Part shown: positions 1 through 14,200 of the stretch, piece by piece
How the letters are laid out: every line of letters begins with the position of its first letter
Position numbering within the stretch: position 1 is the stretch's first letter
Assembly: GCA_019914945.1 (NCBI GenBank)
Contig: CM034100.1
Span: 7,203,096 to 7,267,095 of the forward strand
DNA from: Typha latifolia
Lineage: Eukaryota > Streptophyta > Magnoliopsida > Poales > Typhaceae
Direction: 5' to 3'
DNA length: 64,000 bases
Notes under the pieces: generated by a model
What the model was told of the DNA's origin: nothing
Seen by the model: the letters and a program-made list of their open reading frames with translations, nothing else
The model's database searches: none
Translations under genes and position numbers: made by a program

Positions 1-181
1 ATGACAAATGGTTGTCATTAAGGAATATTAAGATGGGCAGGATTCACATTGCAGTAACTGTACTTGAAGTTGATTTGGAAAAGGTATGTTCTTTTCTACT
101 GCTTCAGACATGTCAAAATGGTAATAGCTAGAAAAGTATTGTCGAACTTGAAAGCTCCATTTTAAAATAGAACTCCTACAG

Positions 182-673
182 GTGAAAGATTCTAACAAAG
201 AAATCTCTGAGGGCATTGAGATTGAGACCAAGAGATCAAGCTTTCTTGACAAAAATGCATCTTTGGAGGCATACCGAAAGATGGCAGATGAGTTTGAGCG
301 CATCAACATCAAGGGACAAGATAAGATAGGAGTATGGATCCATCACCATGGCAGTTGTGTTTCCCAAACATGGGAGTCTCGAAAAGGACGAGTGCAGTAT
401 ATGAAGACTCAAGCTGATGAAACTATTGATCGCAGTGAAAACAACAATGATGAGAACACGTATGGAAGTAAATATCCTCGACTTGGCAAAGTGCGAAGAA
501 GTCTAGGCAAGTTTGTTTCTGTGTTTCATAGTAGTACAAAGGAGAGTCCAAGAGAGAGTAGCAACAGGCATATTCCAACTCCACGTCCAAATCTCGGGCC
601 AGTTGGAGAGAAGCGGACATCAATCAAGCTCATCGTGGATGAAGCTATTGCTGGCCATAGTGGAGAAGGGTAA
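182..673 (+). CDS. Last exon of a probable C2-domain/synaptotagmin-like (NTMC2-type) protein, partial gene
   Basis: An acceptor TCCTACAG ends at 181, and a 163-codon reading frame opens directly after it and stops at 673. The product is hydrophilic and mixed-charge. It starts with KDSNKEISEG and contains the helical stretch LEAYRKMADEFERINIKGQ, then a tryptophan-bearing segment and a Lys/Arg-rich patch near LGKVRRSLGKFVSVFHSS, and ends shortly after PTPRPNLGPVGEKR. This arrangement recalls the C-terminal tail behind the SMP and C2 domains of plant NTMC2 type-6 proteins, which tether ER and plasma membranes. That match is from memory and no C2 domain lies in the window, so the family call is tentative; that it is a real terminal exon is better supported. 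The gene runs off the left edge and is convergent with API5. A possible polyadenylation signal AATAAA lies at 1268-1273. Confidence 0.5.
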   Translation: MKDSNKEISEGIEIETKRSSFLDKNASLEAYRKMADEFERINIKGQDKIGVWIHHHGSCVSQTWESRKGRVQYMKTQADETIDRSENNNDENTYGSKYPRLGKVRRSLGKFVSVFHSSTKESPRESSNRHIPTPRPNLGPVGEKRTSIKLIVDEAIAGHSGEG

Positions 674-2266
674 GGCAATACCAGGCTAAGACAAGAACAT
701 GGTAAAACTGGTGGCAACCAAATATTGGCAGTGTATGGAAATTTGAAAGGATCCAGTTAAAAGGAAAGAGGACCAATTGCTGAGAGATACTGGATGAAAA
801 TGAGGGGTGATCAATCGCGTACTAGGAGGTTCCCTAAAAGGATATCAGTTCCTCTGACGACCATGATAACAAAATCATTATTGCAAGAGAAGTTTAGAAT
901 GTCACAAAGTTTTTATGCAGATTGGGATGCATTAAGTTCTGCATTAGAATACGAAGTTTGTAAGGGTATCCTAGTATATGAGGCTCTCAACTATGTAGGG
1001 TCTGAGGAGAACAGATGCATGCAATTTTACACTCATTTACAAGGAGTTTGTTTTCAAGACTTGTCATCACCCAAAGTGACGCACTCAGTTTGAAGTTTGT
1101 AAGAAGTTTGCTTATTGGTATGTTCAAATATGCAAATAGAACAGCTTAGGGAGGATCAAATACTGGAGTTTATGAAGGTGTGATGAAGGTGTGTAAAAGA
1201 AACGAAAAATGGTTTACAAGCTTTGAAATCATCCGTTGCTCTTGGTAAGAGACTGCAGGATTTCAGGAATAAAGAAAAGTAACTGAAGACCTGATAAGAT
1301 TGAGGTATGAGCGCATTTTTGGACTCTTGAAATCTATTTTCAAAGAGGTTATTTTATCAGATTTGTTATCCGGAACAGTAATTGAGATATTCCAATGGCT
1401 ATTGTACTGCAAATTGGTTGTCCTGAAATCTATTAATCCTTGTGCTCCATATTTTGAGAAGAAATCCAGATTAAGATTTTAAATTTATGGTATGATTGAA
1501 GGTAATCTTTCTCGAAGATTGAGATCTTGCCAAATTCTTTAACAAGCTTATTGGTCAGTAAGTTCGGTTAGATTTCATCAGTTAACTTGAATTTAGGGAT
1601 CTTCTCAAATTCTTAGCCAACTTTCTAGTAGAAAGGGTGAATGCTTACCAATTGGTGGGTGAATGGCAATCCTTTATATTTATTTAACAGAAAAAGAAGA
1701 ATGGCAATCCTTTGTTCTAACGTTTTGCATTTTTTTTTATATGGCTGTCAAAATGATCAAGCCAAATCGAACTCGGTCTGATGTAGGCTCGATTCTAGAG
1801 AAGATGAGCTTTGTTCGCTCTTGCAAAGACCTCACTTATCCGCTGCACTGAAGGCTTAAACAGGGCTTGATAAATTGGCTTGAATATAAAAATAAAATAA
1901 TAAAAAACAAAAGCCTCAACAATAGCTCATACCAGAAGACCAATCTCAAAGGCCTCAGAACCAGCATTATCCGGCAACGATGTACAGCAATATTAATGGT
2001 TCATGTTCCTGCAGCTTCTAGCTAAAGAGATCGGTAAAATGAAGGAAAATGGCAAAAAAAAAAAAGAAAGTATGAAATTTCTGGTAAAATTCAATACACA
2101 TGAGATCATTTAAAGAACCAACTAATGTCAGTTTACAATAGTTCTCCGCCCCCTAGTTCTCAAACTGATGTCATTCCTGTTCTAAAATTCAAGAAAATGT
2201 AGTGTTCTCTGTATAAAGTAGATGCAGCTAGGGATCTCTCAAAGATGAGTATCTGACTATCTGAAT
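674..2266. other. Intergenic interval between two convergent genes
   Basis: This stretch should hold the 3' UTRs of the plus-strand gene ending at 673 and of API5 ending at 2267. Short open frames at 794-1093 and 1300-1482 have no recognisable motif and no convincing splice context. AATAAA at 1268 could serve the plus-strand gene. From about 1740 the sequence is AT-rich and non-coding in appearance. Confidence 0.4.
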
Positions 2267-5200
2267 TTAACGGTAACCCCGTCCTCTTCCTCGGCTTCCC
2301 CAGCCCCTCCCTCTTCCACTGCTCCTCCCGCCCCGAGATAGACCTTCTAAAGCTCTGTTCACAAGCTGGTTTTGCATTACTCCCTCACCTCGCCCCTTCT
2401 TGCCTGCCGAAGTGGTGCTTGCACCATTTACAGTAGTTACAGCTCTCTTTGTCCTGAAGCCAACCAGGGTTGAAACAATTGATGTCCTGATAAAGCATAG
2501 TCAAAATACTTAAATATAGGTATAAAGCAATGATGTATCTGACCCTGCTCTGGTTGTTGAACCTGGTGTTGTCTTCACCAGTTCTCTCCATGAGAGGCTG
2601 ATCTTGTTGTCTCCAATAAATGGAGGAGCTTTTGCATGCAACGGCTGAAAAGACAACAAAAATAAGAGTCAACATGGAGATACTAAATACACAGCCATAA
2701 GCTTTTGGGAATGCATCTGTCCTGTCATAAAGCAAGTGATTAAGAGTGTCAACATCTGATTGCTCGAATTGAGCTAAACCTTTCCCTTTCCATCACTTTG
2801 TTTTAGTTTAGGATTAAATAGCTGGTAGATGGAACCAATGTCCTTGCCACATTTTTAGCAGGTGGAAGATTCTGCACAGCATAGAACTCCCCAATGGCAA
2901 CGGTATCATTTTTATTATTCTCTGTCATAACTCCTAACATATATTTCCAATCACAATGTAAAATAGCACATAAAAGTTTAAGCAAAAGGATGAGATTTCA
3001 GCTACCTGTGTCATTGCCAATATATTGTTACATATTCGCAATGCAGTTGTAGTTTTCTGTTGCTCCATTTTCTGCAAAAGATTCATGAATGATTCAGAAA
3101 AAAGATGAAAGCTAGCACTTAGCAATGAAGATTAATGAATCAACTCATAGATTGAAATAAGTTATTGGCAGGTAAGTGCGATCATCTACTGTTGTTAAAA
3201 AACCATCTGGGATTCCATATTTTTGAGAAAGCAGAACTTTTTAATGTTATTACATATTAATCAGCAGTTGAAAGAGAACTATCTAATTTTCAGAGAACTT
3301 GACAAACTTTTGTGAAGAAAACCTACAATGTTGGCCTTTGCCTCCTCAGTCTTAGCCGCAGACATTGCCTTATTGTGCTCTGCCATCCCCTGCGTGAGTT
3401 TCTTCAAGGCTGCCCGCACTTTATCTTCTGTCGCAGTTAACCTGCCTCATAAGATCTAAGGATTTAAGAAAAAAAATCCACCAATCTGAAAGTAAATGAG
3501 ACGACACTATTTCAACAAATAACTATCATTGTATACATAAGCAGCACAATCAACCAACCAAAAAAATAGAATTTTAAGCAATCTCAACACACTTGGTTGG
3601 CAAGATGCATCTGTTTATACTTCTTCTAGTTCATCTCCCTTCATGCAAATTCAGTACTAACATAACAAAATCCGGCACCCAAACTTACATTGCCAATTGT
3701 ATGTTCACTTAACTAGTAACTGGAATAATTTGAAATAGTTTGCAAGTGTAGTAAGATTCCCATGAACAATGCATGCTATCACAGACTCTGCAGCATCTAC
3801 CAGACAATGGCATGGAAGCAGCCCAGAGTGTACTGTGTGCACATATATACTGTGTCGAATTGTTTTCTAGCACACTAAAACCTAAAATCGATCAAGCTAG
3901 ATAAACATACAAAACCAGTATTTTGTCTTATTGAATTCCAAGGTAATTAAAGGGGATAGTAATCACTCAGTAAGCCCCACTTTTTCATCTCCATCCATTT
4001 CTCTACCTTGATGTGCACTTATATTATCTAAACCGTGTTTGGAATAGGGTTAGCTAGAATATTTTATCCAATGAAAATATGATTCCTTGACTGTACCACA
4101 TGGACCACAGCTGCAAAGGAATTAGGCACAACAAACCAGTATACATGTGAAACACCATATCACTAGACATTATAGGTAGATTATAAGCCAGTTAAGCATG
4201 AAATTATCTGAGTAGCTACTTAACTTAGATAACACTAGTTGTGTTGATAAGTCTACTCTAGTTTGGATATTTCTATCACTTATTGAAATTCAACACAATC
4301 TTTATTATGTTACCATCTCCTATAATTAGCTTAAAAGGTTTCGTATTATCCTTTTTCAACTGGATTATTTTTGTGCTCCCTTTTATTTATCCTACACTCC
4401 TTTTGTCAACTATCATATTTGTTAGAAACATTGGTTGTTGGCTTACCAAAGTACTATCATAAGCAAAGATGGCCATGCCGACCGGCACTTGCTGTGCCAG
4501 TAGAGGCACGACACTTGGCACGGGGTGTGCCACTGGCACACCCCCATGCCGAGCCATGCCGACCGGCACGAAGGCGTGTCGACCAGCATGTGTGCCATGT
4601 CGATCCCTGCCGGTCTGGCATGACCACGTGCCGTCCGACACAGCCTTGTGCCGATGTAGAGACATTTTTTTTAAAATTTTTCTATTTTAATCAATCTTTA
4701 TCAAATCAACTTTACTTATTTTCTTAACAAACATGATATGACATGTGAAATCTTTTTTTTTTTACTTTTTCTTATTTCCATCAATTAACTTTTGTCATTT
4801 GTCATTTTTAAAATGACAACTTATTTATCATTTTTAAAATTAAAATGACAACTCATTTGCCAGACCTAGACAACCACAAAACCAAATTTATCAGAGACAG
4901 AAGAAAAAAAAGGGACCATTTCAAGCTCAATATGATTACAGTCAGATGAAGGACTTGAATCTATAGGTAGCAAGACATTAGAAGAGATGCGCCCACAGGA
5001 TGATGAGTTCATCATCATTACCATCATATCAATCACACCTACCAGAGCCGCAACACCCTTATTATACTCTATATCCACAATCTGCATATGCTTATGAATT
5101 GTCTGTGCCGGTGCCAATCGTTCCCGTGCATATTCAATATTTATATTATATTATCGAAAAATTACAAAATTCTTATTTGTATGAAGACTATGTGAGATGT

Positions 5201-8200
5201 TATAATGAGCAGTATCAGTGGATGAGTTTTGAAGAATATCGACAGTATTTAAAGCAACATTTCAGTGTTATTTTTGTGCCAGCAAATGAAGTCTTTGATC
5301 CTCCTCATCATTCTACATTCAACTAGATATTAGTTTTAATTATTGAACTATTATCGATTATATATTGAATGATCAATTATGTATTAAATGTTATTATGTG
5401 TTCAATTATATTATGGAGTATTCAATCATATTATGGAGTGTTTAATCATTAATATTAATTTTCATTGAATAATATTTATATTCAACTGTTGTTTTATCTT
5501 TAATAAAATAGGTTATTTACAAAAATAATCTAAAGATAAAATATTGTAATGTAGATTTTAAATTTTATATTTAGACAAAAAAAATCAATATTGACATACC
5601 AAAGACAAAAATATCTTTAAATATCCTAAAAAATTTATTAAAAATATTATAAATGTGTGCCACTAGCACGGGGGGGGTGCCACTGGCACGCCGGGGTGTG
5701 TCGAGGCATGCCGCTCGGCACGCCCCACTAGCACGGCCATCACTGATCATAAGTACCATTCTATTCGTAGATAGGATTTTCACAACGTAATTCACCATAT
5801 AAGATACAGTGTATATTTAAATTATAAATACCCAGACCTTTGTGATTCATATACGCCATAAGCAAAGCAATCACCAGTACTAGAATCTGCTGTTCCAGAT
5901 CAAGTACCAGCCCTAATAGCAAGAGAGGCAATACTACTAAAATATTTTTAACGCCTATTTATCCCACATACGTGAATCCATATCAGCACCAGCACATATG
6001 GTGGATTAACTGCTGCATGCATAAGACACTTTTCAAAACATTGATTCTATCCTTGAACATCCCTTTAATCAGAGATAAAAAGTAGTGAACTTTGGCAGGA
6101 CAACAAGGAAAAGTGCCTCCCATAAAAGAAAAATCTATCAATCACATATTCACAAGAACTTCTAATCATACAACTAAAGTGATAACAACAACATGATCAT
6201 TATTGCAAATGAAACGCCAGCCGTCCACCATGCTTCCTTGAAACACATCTAGCAAGTGTCCAGCATTATAATTTGTCCTCCCCAAATATGAAGCAAATAT
6301 GATATAGGAATATAGTGGTGACAAATTCATTTAAGGGTGACACATATAAATGCAAAAGTACTATGCAAGTAGATAATATTTACATAAGACAATGCCTTGC
6401 ACAATAATTGTTGGTAATGATACATAGAAGCAGTCCAGTAAAGTAAAACATCAGCAGTTATATCCTATTAACTGCCCCAATTTTAAAGTAAGTGCCTCAA
6501 ATAAATTCGTCACACTTAATGTTGTTCAACGCCTAAAAAGATAAAAGAAAAATCAAATTATGATTCTTCATACCAATTAAAAGTAACAAGTGGAAAACTA
6601 CTAACCCAAATTAGCATAAAGGGAATGTTAAATAACAGATAAAAATATTACCTCTCAGTAAAATCTTTGTAATTGTCTGAAAAATCCTCTCCAAGCCTAT
6701 CTGATGGCTGCCCAGTCACAATCTTGTAACCACACAAACTGTTTGTGGAGTTTGGGGTCTGCATTTGCAAATAGTTCAGCAAAGTACAACAAATGCAATA
6801 TGAAATTATAGAGACAGCAACACTAGAGTCAAATGACCTTGTGAGCTAAGTGGTGGAATGTGTACAACAAGCACTCAACATAATTAAAGTTAGTTTCTTC
6901 CGTCTTTCTCGTTGGCATATACCCCTGCAAGTATCACAAATAAGAAGGTACAGATCAAACCAGAAAAACTTTGAAGCAAACCAAACAATAAATTGGCAGT
7001 GTATGCATGAGAAAAGAATTCGCTCCAAAATATGTAGAGTCCATCAAAAGACAGGTCCATGAATCATAAAATCAAGTTTTCATATGATAAAAGAAAAAAA
7101 GAAACAGCAGAAAGTAGATGAAAAGTTATGACCATAAAAATAAATTGATCTCTCTATACCATAGCGTGCCAATCATGTACCTTTAGCAATTGAACAATAG
7201 ATGGAAGAAGTTGTCGCGAATCCTGTGCCGTAGCATATGGTGAACTTCCAGCAACAGTCTTGAGTAAATCTACTTTCTTCTCTTCAGGAAGCTGACAAAA
7301 AGTTGGCAGAGACAAATTATAATTTAGGTCACCTAAAACAGAATAATTTAGGGGACCTACAATATAAAGATTTTATTTCTCTGTCGATTAATTCTCACAA
7401 AGATCAAATTCAATAAAATCTACTTTTTGCCCACCAACTTATAATATCTATGCTCCAGAGGTTACATCAAATGTCAGACATATAATATGCTTTGAACTTT
7501 CTTAAAACTAGGGATGTGCTTTTCTAAGAAAACCTTTTCACTAGGGAAATCAAATATTCTAGGTCAAGAACTTCGTTCCAGACAAGGTTATGCCAGCCAT
7601 AATGGTGGCAACATATCAGTGTCATCACTGCCTCTAGAGGATACCATACATGGTATCATGGTGAACAAGCACAGGTAGTGACTAGTGAGCTGCCACCAGC
7701 CCAGATAGCTGGGTCTATGTGAAAGTTATGCATATTACATAATACATTCTGCTAGCTTTATATATAGATTGTATCACATCTTAGGGACATTGGACTCAAT
7801 GGGTTGAGTCTATTTATCTTATTAGCTTTTATAGTTTAATTAAAGTCTTAATAGGTTAGAATTATTTAGTTAGCTAAATCCAGCTCCCCACAGTTTCAGA
7901 AAAGTATTCACAAGATATTCAAAAGATGTCCAAATAATATGAAACCACTTGGATAAGATCGAGAACGTCCTGATCCAGAACTTTTATATTTAGAGTTTTC
8001 TCATATTAGGATTTTATCTTGAGCAGAACGAAGAACTAATCCGAGATAGATAGATAGATAAAGAAGACTAGTTTAGTTTAGTTTGTTTATGACTATCTTA
8101 GGTATGTATGAATTAATAAAGGATGAATTGGATTTTGCCTTTGCCTATCTCCGTTCTCATCTTAGTTGACGGCTACAACTCCTCCCTCCTCCCTCTTCAC

Positions 8201-11200
8201 CAACCAATGACGTCTTTCCTGTCGGAACAATAACGTCTTGCTTCTAATCTCCCTTGTCCATCAAATCCCCTAGTCTTGGAAGGCAAGCCTACTTCTCCCC
8301 GTCTTCTCCTCTACAGTATTAATCTACCAAATCACCACCACCATCATTAACCATCCACTCCATCTCCTTCACCATCTACAAGCCGAACCACTCCCACCAC
8401 CAACACTACCGTTGGCTTGTTATCTAGATTAGACCTTGATGTCATCCTAATCTGTGAAGGGTCTAAATATCAAAAACCTAGATCTGAAAGTTATGAAGCT
8501 ATTCCAACCGATTTCATAGTTTTTTCTCATCCAGAGAATATTTGGCGAATATTCTCCCTCGACTATTCAGAACTGTCCGCGATTTGGATCAACCCCAAGT
8601 CAGTTCCTATCATATACTCTACGTGAAAATTTTCTGCCATGCAATTATCTCCTTTTTAAAATGTTTCTGTTCTAGCAGCTCTCTATAATATTACAATTTT
8701 TCTTGAAATAGTAACATAGTTATTAAATTTGCTCATTTGAAGCTTAGGATGATAAACATTAGTACATTTTCCAGGCCCACTTGAGCTCCAAACATTGGCA
8801 AGAAGTCTGCCATCAAGTTTGTATTGTTATACTCCTATTCACAATTAACTCATCAACCACCTTTTTTAACATTTGACTAGATAGGACAACTTGAAAAATA
8901 CTCATTTATGTGTTTACTTTGTTATCTTCACAATCTAAGGAAAAATAAATAAATTTAAAATACAACTAGAACAAATCAAAGAGCACTCTTGCAAATTTGC
9001 AATTAACCAAAGAGTAAGCATGGAAGAAGATAGAGTTTACCTTGTCAAAAACAGGCACAATGTGTTTATTAAAATAGTTAAGGAACTTGCTGCTTGATGC
9101 ACCTCTCTGAGAAGATAGTTTAGTGCAGACAAGGTAAGCAATAGTAGAAAAATAAAAATGCACTTGGCTGAAAAGTAGATACCATTAGCATGATTTCATT
9201 GTCATACCATGAAGAAAGGAAGAGCCATATACATGCATGAAGTCAGTCTGTCGATATGATCAAGATCAGAAACCTGCAAACAAAACAATAATCATACTCC
9301 TAATGCAAGCAATAATATATATCAATATATGCAATCTCAAAATAGATCAAATAAAGCTGGAAACTCAATGTCAACTATTTGGAGAACCAATGTATCATAG
9401 CCTTAAAAATAGACATTTCAAACTATAGGAAGGAGAATTAGTATAATTAACTAAGAACAGAAGTCAGAAAATGTTTGATTGCATCTACATGAATGTAGAT
9501 TAATTCACTTGTATATATCAGAGTATCAGTGTTGACACTGCATACAGACATTAACAGAAAATTAGATACTTTAATTAACTTAAAATGTCTTGAAAATTGA
9601 TATACATACTCGCATAACAGAAAATTAGATACTTTAATTAACTTAAAATGTCTTGAAAATTGATATACATACTCGCACAAGCACACACCTGCGCGCACAC
9701 ACATATATATCCACTTAAAACTAAGTGATTGCAGCCCTAGAAATGTCAAGATAATAAATGATCTAGTTAAGTAAAATCCAAAAATAAGTAGAGATTTTAC
9801 AAAGACCCATCTTAGCCTATAGTACTAAACGGACAATCCAGAAATGGAATTCCGTTGCTGGAAAGGGAGAGTATATAAGAATAGAAAATGTACTGTCAGT
9901 CTATCACACTACCACATATTGTTATAGTCAATGCGACGATTACAAGTAACATGTCTGAGAAAGGGAAATGAACCAGTGTGTCCAACAAACCACTTGGAAA
10001 GTAATGGAAACAACCTTGCATCATATGCAACATTGCTAATTAGATATATTCCAGATGGAACAAACTCATCAATTTCCTCACATCACTGCTCTCTTCTTGT
10101 CCCTGATGTAGTCCTGCTCCTCCACTCAGTCCCCCTTTTCTTCTTGCTTCCTCTCTTCTAATCTATTCCTGTGCAGTTATTTTGCTATCTGTAAATTCCA
10201 ATTTCCTGCTGCATATAGTCATGGGATGTCATAATGAGAAGAACAAAGGCCACAGGTTAATATTGCCAGAGCTAAACCAAACACATGAGCATCTAACCTT
10301 AAAATCTTATATTTACACCCTCTTAGAGTTTTTGCACAATGTTGCAAGAATAGGTTGATGTGGGTGCCTTGATGGATCTGCACACCCAAGCGCTATGCCT
10401 TAGGGGTAGCGGCCTGAATATTTTTCCCTTTTAGGGAGAGCCTAATTAGCCAATCCAAACCTAATTTCGAATGGCTTAAAATCTAGATAATAGTCACAGA
10501 CACTCATCCTTTTGTCTTTTTCCCTTATTCCACTTGGAAGAGAAATTGAGACAAAACAGTCCTAACAGTGGTAATCTTGATGAGTGTGAGATGAGAAACT
10601 ACCTCACCACCAGTGGCCTTGACTCGCTCTCTAACGAGTCAACAGCATGCTCCAGTTTGCAACTGTACCACTAGTGACTTGGAGCTTGTAACCACACCAA
10701 TTGTGGCTTCCTCAGCACTTCTTGGAGTAGAGAGAAGTAGCACAGAGGTAGGAACAACAGTATTTCTTTTCCATTTCTTTTTTCTAAATATCAATAGAAA
10801 AGTTTCAAACTTTCAATTGGTCTACTAATTAAAGATGCCATCTATAACTGCAGATTTCTGCATCTGAATTTCTTATTTCTTGATAAGAAAATTTGTAGCT
10901 GCAGTCATGAGTGAAAGGACTGCAGGAAATTCCTGCATTATGCAAGACTCCTGCAGCTGGGTTATTTCTTTCACAGTTTTCAAATTAATTCTTTCTTTTT
11001 TTTCCATTTCAGGTTATTTCAAATACATAGTGTACCAAATTGTAAGTTACAAATCTTTTACATAATTACAAAGTTTGTCAATTATTTTTATAATATGTTT
11101 AATTTTGATAATTTTTCAAATTTTGATTAGGTTATTGAAGGTTTAAGTACGTCATCTTCTGCCTCAGGTAAGCCTTCCAAGCAACAAGATCAGCGATAAA

Positions 11201-14200
11201 ATCATGACCTTCTTCCAAATGATAAAGGTAGGAACATTTGATGCAGTTACTCTCACAATGACACAATGATTACAATGGAGGGAAAAGTAAATTAAAGAAA
11301 TTAAAGAAGCACCTGGCAGGAACTAGGGGTGATCCTGCCCCTTGTATGGGAAGTTCCTAAGAAGGCAAGAGAGCAATATTTTCTCTTATTATTATAAAAA
11401 TGAAAGCAAAATCAGACGAAGAGGAAGCTCTGAACCAGCTAAGAGAAGAAATAAACATAGGTGGTGCAGATGATGCAGATGATAATGTGGTAGAATCAGA
11501 TTGTCTACTAAAGGAAATGGATTTTCTTTTACAAAAGGTCCAATAGATAGATCTTGTATGTCAAACCTAAAAATTGAAAGAAAAGGGAAAGAGATGCAAA
11601 CTACATTAAATAAGAAATATACTGCTCGGTGTATGGCACAAAGTTGTGTAGTATATTACCGATGGGTGTATGGCGCAGGTGTTTCTTTAAATCATTGCCT
11701 ACAAAGGTTTAGTCTAATGTTGGAAGCTATTTGACAATCTAGTGCAAGGGTAAAAATCAAGGAAACTCTGGAATTCATTGAAGGTGCACAAGAAGTCTAG
11801 GGCATCAAATGGTTGTTCTTTTGTGATTAATGCATGGACAGATCAGGGTGGCCACAGTACAATGAATTTGGTTACATGGGACATCACTCCTTAGGTCAAT
11901 TGATTCAGCAGCGAAGTGCATAATGGTGCATAAATCTTTAAATTGGTGGATAGCTGTGTTGAAGAGGTTGGAGAGAAAAAAATGTGTGGTGGTTTCAAAT
12001 GATGCATCAAATAACATAGTGACGACAAGTCTATTGAGTATCCTAAAGACCTTTTGGGCATCAAGTGAAGCTCATTGATTAAAGATGTTGATATAATTTG
12101 ACAAGTAAAGAACATGATAGCAAAAATGAGACCTATTCCTTCTTTCCTCTACACACTATCATGATAAATTTGATGAGGAATTTTAACAAGAAGAGAGATT
12201 TAGTCTGGGAGTGCTAGGCTGGCTACTGCCTTATGTATCAATGAGGAAGAGAAAAAATTGAGAACCTAGTTCACAAACTTCACATTGCAAGATTGAGATG
12301 ATTCAAAGTTGTCAAAGAAGGAAACAAAAAAGATATTTTTCAGAATTGTGTCACTTCTTTCGAAGTTATTTCAGCCACTAGCAGAAGTGTCAACACGGGT
12401 TGAAAGTGGTGCACCAGCAATGATATATTTATATTGTGACCTTGAAAATGCCAAGAAAGAAATTCCTTTACTTGTAGATGAAGATGAGAATAAATATGAA
12501 CCTATTTAGTATATTATTGATGCATGATAGGATGCCAAACTCAAAGGCTCGTTGCACAGTGTAGTGATGCCAAACTCATCTTTACTGTTTCCTAAAGGGA
12601 GAGAGGGAGGGTTTTATGTTCATGAGTTGCTAAGTCCATTTTGTTTTAGTTGTATGGTGATAGTTATAACTATTGCACTTCTTTGGTGAGTTATTTGGTG
12701 ACTAATATTTAATTTATCAACTTGTCTTAGAAATTGACTTGTTTTACTTGGATAATCATATAATAACAAACTATTATCTACTTGCTAAAAGGTTTTGAAT
12801 TTTTTAAGAATACTACTTCATATATATTGCTTAGCTACTTTGATTCATATATTAATTTATTCAGGACAAAATATTTGAGATGCTAGGGAGTTCTAATTAT
12901 ATTAGTTATGCTAATGATTGGTAAACTGTCTTTGCAATGTGGTGGCTTGAGCATCAGCATATTGCGAACACTTGATAATTGCTACTACCATTACAATCCT
13001 TCTTCTCCCATCTCTTTCCTCTCAACTTCTCTCCTCTACCACTGTTGTTTCTCCATTTCACCCTATTTTGATGCAACAAATTTTTCTGCTAACATGAATG
13101 GCTACATGCAAAATTTAAAACTTCTTAGGTGTTCTGCAGTTGAGACTATGTTGACCTCCAAACAATATATTTTCCATTGAGTGAGATCTAGCCCTATCAT
13201 TTCTGCTGTCCTGGATATCCTGGTACTTTTACTGCAGCAAGCAATTACTTATCTACCCTTTTAGTTCATCCTCAATTGGTTATTCAATCTAGCAGTTTAC
13301 TGAAAGACGGTTGCTGGTGGCGGGGGTTCACCCCACCGCCTAGCATCTTCCAAGACAGTCTAGCATTCTTAATAAATAAAAAATTAAAAAATAATTATAT
13401 ATGATATATAATATATATTAACATAGTATATATAGAATTTTTAATGGTCCACTACAAAATAAAAAAATAACATGATCACAATCTGTGATCCAACAGTAAC
13501 TAGCAGTAATCTAATGGGGACAATTGTAATAATTAATATCATAATAGAGCACAATTGCAGAAACTAATATAAATATAACTAATAGCATAATAGAGCAGAA
13601 TCATAATTAACACACAATTACAGTACTTCCAACCAGTGCACGAATTTGCTGATGGGTAAGAGTCATGAGATGGTGGGAGTGGTTGTGGGAGTCCCTGTCA
13701 GGAGGCGGTGGTCGGCGGTGGGGGTGGTAAGACTTGAGAGAGAGAAAGATAGTGAGGGGGAGAGAGACTAACCGAGAGAGGAGAGAGAAAGACAGTTATA
13801 CAAAGGGAGCTTACCACCACCATCCGCTGCTCGCCACTGAAGAGAGGAGAGACTGAGAGAGCTAGAGAGAGAAAATGGAGGATTAGGGCTCGAGAGGTTT
13901 GGGAAAGTGAAAATGAGGGATTTTTTAAAGTAAACTAGATAGAGAAACCCGAATCGCATTCAGCCCGACCCGCTATGCTTCGACCCGTAACGCCATATCG
14001 TGCCCTACCAAGCCCGTAAAATGCCTTGCTGGTGGCCCACCAAGGCTGCTACAGCGGCTCGCCCGCCAACCCACGGTCACAAATAGTGTTATTGGGGCGA
14101 CCACTGTGCCGCCCAGTCAATGCGGCCGCTATTACTGATTTTCAAAACACTGCGGTCTAGTCCATCCTCAATGTTATAGCATACAGGGAAGTTCATAAAA

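Noticed and set aside
2803..2985. A minus-strand frame with an acceptor-like start that could be a terminal API5 exon
   Set aside because: The exons at 2644-2544 and 2453-2267 continue the protein in phase and encode the conserved C-terminus, so this frame is intronic.
13266..14175. CATCCTCAA at 13268 and 14163 as a target duplication of an insertion
   Set aside because: The bases next to these words do not form matching terminal inverted repeats, so the pair may be chance.
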